Assembly (NCBI GenBank): GCA_002418825.1
Contig: DIEW01000067.1
Span: forward strand, 1-28,100
Reading direction: 5' to 3'
DNA from: Syntrophaceae bacterium UBA5764
Lineage (GTDB): Bacteria > Desulfobacterota > Syntrophia > Syntrophales > Smithellaceae
DNA: 28,100 bases
Both the position numbers and the translations under genes were made by a program. This document shows, in pieces, positions 23,420-28,100 of this stretch; position 1 is the stretch's first letter, and every line of letters begins with the position of its first letter. The notes under the pieces are model-generated. The model worked only from the letters and a program-made list of their open reading frames with translations. It made no database searches and was not told the origin of the DNA.

Positions 23420-23993
23420 GTTAGGCCTTCTTCACGCATTTAAACAATGTGACAAAATAACTCTGCCCGCATGGGCGCTATTTAACTATCATGAAAATTA
23501 AATCCACTGGCCACGCGGCACATCACGCTTTTTTGCTTGCCTTGGAAAATAAATTTGCTTTTTTTGCTCCAAAATTGATTCTTGCATCCTTTAAACCTGA
23601 ACCGAACATTGCAGTCATATAATATCGCATTACAAGGCCATTATTCATACTTTTTGGGTTTGGAACGCTTGGGGTAAGACATTTTTATGATAGAACTATA
23701 AGAATAACAGTTTTGTATGTCAAGAAAATATAGCCTGAAAAATGTGAATGGTTTGTCGATGGTTTATTTTGTGGTTGTTGAAAAACATAAAATATTCATT
23801 TTCGCCAGGAGTTATATTGTTGAATGCAGGAAAAGCTCTGTAAGGATTTATCGGATGATGCTTTAAATGCTGTTGCTTAAAAATAGTTTTTAACTGCAAA
23901 GGTACGGCAGTTTTTGATTTGTGAACGTATTGATAACTCTTTAATCTATAAAAACATATTGCAATGGTTGGGTCGCTGCGCTAATTTACGATT
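23420..23993. other. Gene-poor AT-rich intergenic stretch (574 bp)
   Basis: No convincing gene is seen between the ParA start and the divergent lipoprotein gene. A 35-codon minus-strand ORF (23523-23630, MRYYMTAMFGSGLKD...) lacks a ribosome site. A weak hairpin AACTGC/GCAGTT (23892-23912) is followed by five T residues on the plus strand. No tRNA, attachment-site repeat or transposase remnant was recognised. Confidence 0.5.
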
Positions 23994-25628
23994 ATGAACC
24001 CAGTTCGTTTATCAGTTATTTTGTTTTTAATTCTGTTACTGCTTGCCGGTTGTGCCAACGAGCAGTCAAATAGTGGGCCCCAAGAAAAGGCATATAAACC
24101 AACGGCTTACGGTGACATCATTGTCCGGGGCGACATAGGTGATGCGAGCAATCTGATTCCTATTTTAGCTTCGGATTCGGCGTCTCACAGTATCGCGGGT
24201 CTCATTTACAACGGACTGGTCAAATACGATAAGGACATGAATATCGTCGGCGATCTTGCGGAGTCGTGGGATATATCCGACGACGGCCTGGTTATAACGT
24301 TTCATTTGCGGAAAGGAGTCAAATGGCATGACGGCAAACCTTTTACCGCTAAAGATGTTCTTTATACTTATCAGGTTACTGTTGACCCGAAAACCCCTAC
24401 CGCTTATGCGGGTGATTTCTTGAAAGTAAAAAAAGCGGAAGTTCTGGACGACTACACATTTCGCGTGACTTACGACAAGCCTTTTGCGCCGTCGTTAATC
24501 AGCTGGTCATCAGCGATTTTGCCGCGCCACCTGCTGGAGGGCCAAGACATTACCAAAAGCTCTCTAGCGCGCCATCCTGTCGGTACAGGGCCTTATCTAT
24601 TCAAGGAATGGCTGGCGGGGCAGAAAATTGTTCTTGTTTCCAATGCCGATTATTTTGAGGGACGTCCTTACGTAGATGGACATGTTACGCGGATTATTCC
24701 CGATATGGCGACGATGTTCCTGGAATTGCGCGCGCGTAATATCGACATGATGGGACTCACCCCCCTGCAGTACACCCGCCAGACGGAAAACAATCTTTTC
24801 CGGCAAAGCTTCGACAAGTATCGTTACCTGGCTTTCGCCTACACCTATCTGGGCTACAATTTGAAGCATCCGTTTTTTGCCGACAAAAGAGTGCGTCAGG
24901 CTATTTCCTACGCCATCAACAAAGAAGAAATTATCAGTGGCGTTTTGCTGGGGCTGGGTAAACCGGCCACCGGTCCTTACAAGCCCGGAACATGGGCATA
25001 TAACGAAAACGTAAAAACCTATTCATACAACCCGCAAAAAGCTTGGGAGCTTTTGCGCGCCGCTGGCTGGACAAAAACCAACAATGATGGATTTTTGGAG
25101 AAAGACGGCCGCCCCTTTACTTTTGAGCTTGTTACCAATCAGGGCAATGAAACGCGTCAGAAATGTGCCGAAATCATTCAGCGACAATTAAAAGAAGTAG
25201 GAATAGACGTCAAGATTCGTATTCTGGAATGGGCGGCTTTTATAAATGATTTCATCAACAAAAGGCGCTTTGAAGCGGTCATTTTGGGTTGGACGATACC
25301 GTTGGACCCCGATGCTTATGATGTCTGGCATTCGAGTAAAACAGCGCCGGAGGAATTAAACTTTATCTCTTACAAAAACCCTGAGGTGGATGCTCTTCTG
25401 GAAAAAGCCCGCTCGACATTTGATCAAAAACTCAGGAAAAAATACTACGACCGTTTTCAGGAGATACTTGTCGAAGATCAGCCCTACACTTTTCTTTACG
25501 TGCCGGATGAATTAGTTATCATCAGCAAGCGCTTCAGAGGCATCGAGCCTGCTCCCATCGGCCTGAGTCACAATTTTATTAAATGGTATGTTCCCAAAGA
25601 CGAACAAAAATACACTATGACCAAGTAG
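23994..25628 (+). CDS. ABC-type peptide/nickel substrate-binding lipoprotein (SBP family 5)
   Basis: 544 residues. A lipoprotein signal peptide has lipobox LLAGC with the lipidated Cys at 20. The mature part is a family 5 solute-binding protein (DppA/OppA type): LAESWDISDDGLVITFHLRKGVKWHDGKPFTAKDV, then LGYNLKHPFFADKRVRQAISYAINKEEI, and a C-terminal YKNPEVDALLEKARSTFD. Acts outside the inner membrane, delivering oligopeptides or similar ligands to a permease. No permease or ATPase genes flank it, so it is an orphan. No clear ribosome site precedes the ATG. It converges on the M17-N gene. Confidence 0.9.
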   Translation: MNPVRLSVILFLILLLLAGCANEQSNSGPQEKAYKPTAYGDIIVRGDIGDASNLIPILASDSASHSIAGLIYNGLVKYDKDMNIVGDLAESWDISDDGLVITFHLRKGVKWHDGKPFTAKDVLYTYQVTVDPKTPTAYAGDFLKVKKAEVLDDYTFRVTYDKPFAPSLISWSSAILPRHLLEGQDITKSSLARHPVGTGPYLFKEWLAGQKIVLVSNADYFEGRPYVDGHVTRIIPDMATMFLELRARNIDMMGLTPLQYTRQTENNLFRQSFDKYRYLAFAYTYLGYNLKHPFFADKRVRQAISYAINKEEIISGVLLGLGKPATGPYKPGTWAYNENVKTYSYNPQKAWELLRAAGWTKTNNDGFLEKDGRPFTFELVTNQGNETRQKCAEIIQRQLKEVGIDVKIRILEWAAFINDFINKRRFEAVILGWTIPLDPDAYDVWHSSKTAPEELNFISYKNPEVDALLEKARSTFDQKLRKKYYDRFQEILVEDQPYTFLYVPDELVIISKRFRGIEPAPIGLSHNFIKWYVPKDEQKYTMTK

Positions 25629-25650
25629 TGCCTACCCGAAATATGTTTTT

Positions 25651-26202
25651 TTAAAATATCATCTTTGGAAAATCTTCTTTTTTTATTTTGGATTTGAAAT
25701 TTTTTATTCCTTTGGCCGCTTCTTTTACTTGTTCCGGAAAGGTCAAGAGACGGGGTGTTATCTTGTTCGGTTTTCCGGCGTCACGGGACAGATAACCAAA
25801 AAATCCACTTGCCACCGCTTCCGCGACCTCCGTTATGCTGAGATTAACGCGCTTTTCATCGGGAAGTTCAAAGGAAAAATCATCAATCTGCAATTTATCA
25901 ATGGAAGCTATTAACTGGTAGGCCACCTGGAAGATTTGTTTCGTGCTGCATTGCGAGGTGTTTCCCATGCCACAGAGCATCAGAATCTCCGAATTAATGC
26001 GCGGCGGAAAAGGTATGATAACTTTTTCCGCGAAGTCTCCGGCAATTCGTCCCTTCTTGATTTCTCGGGAGATCAAGCCATTGAGACGCCAATCAATGAA
26101 GCCGCAGATGCCACGCGGCGGTCTTTCATCGGCAAATATTCCCAGCACAAGACATTTATGTTTTGACGTGTCTGGTGTTTCCGTGGATAGATGGATATTC
26201 AT
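25651..26202 (-). CDS. Stand-alone peptidase M17 N-terminal domain protein
   Basis: 183 residues matching only the N-terminal (macro-like) domain of leucyl aminopeptidases: KCLVLGIFADERPP, LNGLISREIKKGRIAGDFAEK, INSEILMLCGMGNTSQCSTK and VAEAVASGFFGYLSRD. The C-terminal catalytic metallopeptidase domain is absent, and no remnant of it follows, so the protein cannot be a peptidase. Its ATG overlaps the nusB stop as ATGA, indicating coupled translation in the ribBA-ribH-nusB operon. Function unknown. It may bind nucleotides or regulate, as the PepA N-domain binds DNA in E. coli. Confidence 0.75.
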   Translation of the reverse strand: MNIHLSTETPDTSKHKCLVLGIFADERPPRGICGFIDWRLNGLISREIKKGRIAGDFAEKVIIPFPPRINSEILMLCGMGNTSQCSTKQIFQVAYQLIASIDKLQIDDFSFELPDEKRVNLSITEVAEAVASGFFGYLSRDAGKPNKITPRLLTFPEQVKEAAKGIKNFKSKIKKEDFPKMIF

Positions 26203-26609
26203 TTTTTGCTTGTTTTTAGTTTGAGGGCATCTAAAATGCCGTTGATAAAAGACCCGGAATTTTCCGATCCGAAAGTTTTGCCTAAATCTATGGCTTCATT
26301 AAGTGTGACCTTCGGCGGGATATCATCACAGTATAGTAATTCAAAAGCCGCCATCCGTAAAATGCTAATATCAACCTTAGACATTCGTCCCAGAGACCAG
26401 TTATCGGAGCAACTGGCAATGAGTTTATCCAACTCTTCTTTGTGTTTCCACGTGCCGTATACTAAAGTTGAGGCGAAATCTTTAGCCAGCTTCGGCGCGG
26501 TAAAGTTGCCCCAGAAAAGATCAAGCGCCTTTTCCACGTCGGTATCCACAAAATTAAGGCTGTAAAGAACCTGCAAGGCGATTTCCCGCGCCTTTCTCCT
26601 TCCGCGCAT
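26199..26609 (-). CDS. nusB: Transcription antitermination protein NusB
   Basis: 136-residue all-helical RNA-binding protein. With NusE(S10) it binds boxA in rRNA leaders. It shows the RRKAREIALQVLYSLNF N-terminal helix, the DISILRMAAFELLYCDDIPPKVTLNEAIDLGKTFG core and the GSFINGILDAL C-terminal helix typical of NusB. It follows ribH by 71 bp, the common ribH-nusB order, and overlaps the downstream gene by 4 nt. Confidence 0.92.
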   Translation of the reverse strand: MRGRRKAREIALQVLYSLNFVDTDVEKALDLFWGNFTAPKLAKDFASTLVYGTWKHKEELDKLIASCSDNWSLGRMSKVDISILRMAAFELLYCDDIPPKVTLNEAIDLGKTFGSENSGSFINGILDALKLKTSKK

Positions 26610-26680
26610 TTAAAAATTTTGTACCTCAACCATTACGTAAATTGCCCTGCTGATGTTTTTTGTTGGTTAACACACAAGCT

Positions 26681-27145
26681 TTAAATGTTTTTGAACAAAT
26701 CCACTATTTCTATAGCTGTCATGGCCGCGTCGGCGCCTTTGTTGCCGGATTTTGTGCCTGCCCGTTCGATGGCCTGCTCAATGGTATCCGTGGTCAGAAC
26801 ACCGAAGATTACCGGAACTTCTGTTTCCAAGCCGACATTGGCGATACCTTTGGATACTTCAGCGGCGATGTATTCGAAATGAGGAGTTGCCCCGCGGATT
26901 ATCGCGCCCAGACAGATGAGCGCATCAAAGCGCTTGCTTTTCGCCAGCTTTTTTGCCGCCAACGGCAGTTCGAAAGAACCGGGAACTTTATAAACAGCAA
27001 TATCTTTTTCGTCCGCGCCGGCTCTTGTCAGAGCGTCCAGCGCTCCGTCGATTAATCTGCTGCAAATAAAATCGTTGAAACGGCTGGCTACGATGCCAAA
27101 CTTCATTCCCTTAGCGACGATTTTTCCTTCAATTATTTTTGGCAT
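26681..27145 (-). CDS. ribH: 6,7-dimethyl-8-ribityllumazine synthase
   Basis: 154-residue penultimate enzyme of riboflavin synthesis. It condenses 5-amino-6-ribitylaminouracil with 3,4-dihydroxy-2-butanone 4-phosphate. Motifs: GIVASRFNDFIC, VPGSFELPLAAK, CLGAIIRGATPHFEYIA with the catalytic His, PVIFGVLTTDTIEQA. Members form 60-mer capsids or pentamers. It lies 31 nt after ribBA. Confidence 0.95.
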   Translation of the reverse strand: MPKIIEGKIVAKGMKFGIVASRFNDFICSRLIDGALDALTRAGADEKDIAVYKVPGSFELPLAAKKLAKSKRFDALICLGAIIRGATPHFEYIAAEVSKGIANVGLETEVPVIFGVLTTDTIEQAIERAGTKSGNKGADAAMTAIEIVDLFKNI

Positions 27146-27176
27146 GATTAGTTACCATCCTTTGCTTATGCTTTTT

Positions 27177-28100
27177 CTATATTTTCAAAAGATGTCCCAT
27201 TTTTTTTTGTTTGGTTTTCATATATTTTATATTATTTTCGTTCGGATGAATCTCCAAAGGAACCCTCTGGGTTATTTCAATCCCATATCCTTCCAATCCC
27301 ACTATTTTCTTGGGATTATTTGTCATCAATCGCATTTTATGCACTCCCAAGTCAACAAGAATTTGCGCGCCGATTCCATAATCACGCAAATCAGGCTTGA
27401 ACCCCAGGGCGATATTCGCTTCTACCGTGTCATGTCCGTTTTCCTGCAGGGCGTAGGCTTTGATTTTATTGACCAAACCAATACCGCGACCCTCCTGGCG
27501 CATATAGACAATTACACCTTTTCCTTCTTGGTTTACCATTTCCATCGCACGGTGCAGTTGATCGCCGCAGTCGCAGCGGGCAGAGGCAAAAACGTCGCCT
27601 GTTAAGCATTCTGAATGCACGCGCACGAGCACCTCGTCTTCTTTGCTGATTTCGCCTTTTACCAGTGCAATATGCTGGAAATCATCCACGTCGTTTTCGT
27701 AAACAATGACCTTGAATTCTCCTCCGTAGGAAGTGGGTATTGTCGCTTCAGCAACTCTTCTGATAAGAGATTCATTCTGCAGGCGGTAATCAATTAAATC
27801 GGCGATGGCGACTATTTTAAGTTTATGTTCGCGGGCAAAAATTTCCAGATCCGGCATGCGCGCCATCGTTCCGTCGTCCTTCATTATCTCGCAGATGACT
27901 CCGGCGGGCGTGAGTCCTGCGAGCCGGCATAAATCAACCGAGCCCTCGGTTTGGCCGGTGCGCACCAGCACGCCGCCCCTGCGCGCGCGGATGGGAAAAA
28001 CGTGTCCGGGGCTTACCAAGTCTTCCGGCTTGGCTTCAGGATTAACCGCCGCCCTTATAGTTGTCGCACGATCCGCAGCGGAAATTCCCGTGGTAACGCC
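27177..28100 (-). CDS. ribBA: Bifunctional DHBP synthase / GTP cyclohydrolase II, N-terminus beyond window
   Basis: The open frame continues to the window edge (308 codons visible). The visible N-terminal part is the C-terminal half of DHBP synthase (GVTTGISAADRATTIRAAV, then SPGHVFPIRARRGGVL and GQTEGSVDLCRLAGL). The GTP cyclohydrolase II domain follows, with the zinc cysteines in CLTGDVFASARCDCGDQLH, RQEGRGIGLVNKIKAYAL and the late LMTNNPKKIVGLEGYGI. It makes both precursors for riboflavin: ribulose 5-phosphate to DHBP, and GTP to the pyrimidine. An apparent TTG start at 28019 is not the real start, because conserved RibB sequence runs through it. Confidence 0.95.
   Translation of the reverse strand, partial: GVTTGISAADRATTIRAAVNPEAKPEDLVSPGHVFPIRARRGGVLVRTGQTEGSVDLCRLAGLTPAGVICEIMKDDGTMARMPDLEIFAREHKLKIVAIADLIDYRLQNESLIRRVAEATIPTSYGGEFKVIVYENDVDDFQHIALVKGEISKEDEVLVRVHSECLTGDVFASARCDCGDQLHRAMEMVNQEGKGVIVYMRQEGRGIGLVNKIKAYALQENGHDTVEANIALGFKPDLRDYGIGAQILVDLGVHKMRLMTNNPKKIVGLEGYGIEITQRVPLEIHPNENNIKYMKTKQKKMGHLLKI

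Noticed and set aside
23420..23993. Mobile element or CRISPR remnant in the AT-rich gap
   Set aside because: No transposase or integrase sequence, terminal inverted repeats, regular direct repeats or tRNA-derived attachment site could be seen.
28019..28019. TTG at 28019 as the ribBA start
   Set aside because: The conserved DHBP-synthase sequence GVTTGISAADRATTIRA lies upstream in the same frame, so the gene continues past the window edge.

Overview
The window looks like a chromosomal segment of an anaerobic, selenium-using Gram-negative bacterium. My best guess is a deltaproteobacterium (Desulfobacterota, perhaps Syntrophales-like). The guess rests on the rubrerythrin plus reverse-rubrerythrin pair, an ADP-forming acyl-CoA synthetase, a bactofilin, a ribBA-ribH-nusB cluster, a B12-type radical SAM protein and a selenocysteine tRNA. 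It is inferred from gene content and was not tested by a search.

Layout. Positions 1-1150 hold the 5' half of a tRNA-Ala (minus), tRNA-Leu(CAA) behind a near-consensus promoter, and purC. Positions 1188-5952 (minus) are an unusual tRNA-amidotransferase operon: aspartyl-tRNA synthetase fused to GatC, a GatA homologue that has lost the Lys-Ser-Ser amidase triad, and gatB. Positions 6163-7431 (minus) are an oxidative-stress operon (reverse rubrerythrin, then rubrerythrin) with a promoter, a PerR-like box and a terminator. Positions 7596-9433 (plus) carry a MenA/UbiA-type prenyltransferase and a cytochrome b5-DUF2231 membrane protein. Positions 9523-13561 are a selenium locus: a divergent LysR regulator, a 33-nt operator-like palindrome, yedE, a tRNA-Sec gene (selC) between yedE and the next ORF, a Se/S-carrier-like (DUF3343) protein, a ribokinase-fold protein, a TusA-like protein and a clear terminator. 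Positions 13614-19944 hold mostly single genes: Nudix, LemA, radical SAM, methyltransferase and ADP-forming acyl-CoA synthetase. Positions 20032-23993 contain a YihY/BrkB-cyclic-nucleotide-binding fusion, a bactofilin, and an orphan ParA in a visibly AT-rich stretch with a 574-bp gene-poor flank. Positions 23994-25628 are an orphan peptide-type substrate-binding lipoprotein. Positions 25651-28100 (minus) are ribBA (cut by the window edge), ribH, nusB and a stand-alone peptidase-M17 N-terminal domain protein.

Two systems deserve attention. First, the aspS::gatC / inactive-gatA / gatB operon suggests a covalently tethered transamidosome whose GatA cannot be a glutaminase by the usual mechanism. 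Second, selenium uptake or handling genes and the Sec-tRNA appear to share one transcription unit under a LysR-type regulator, and that tRNA has an odd T-arm.
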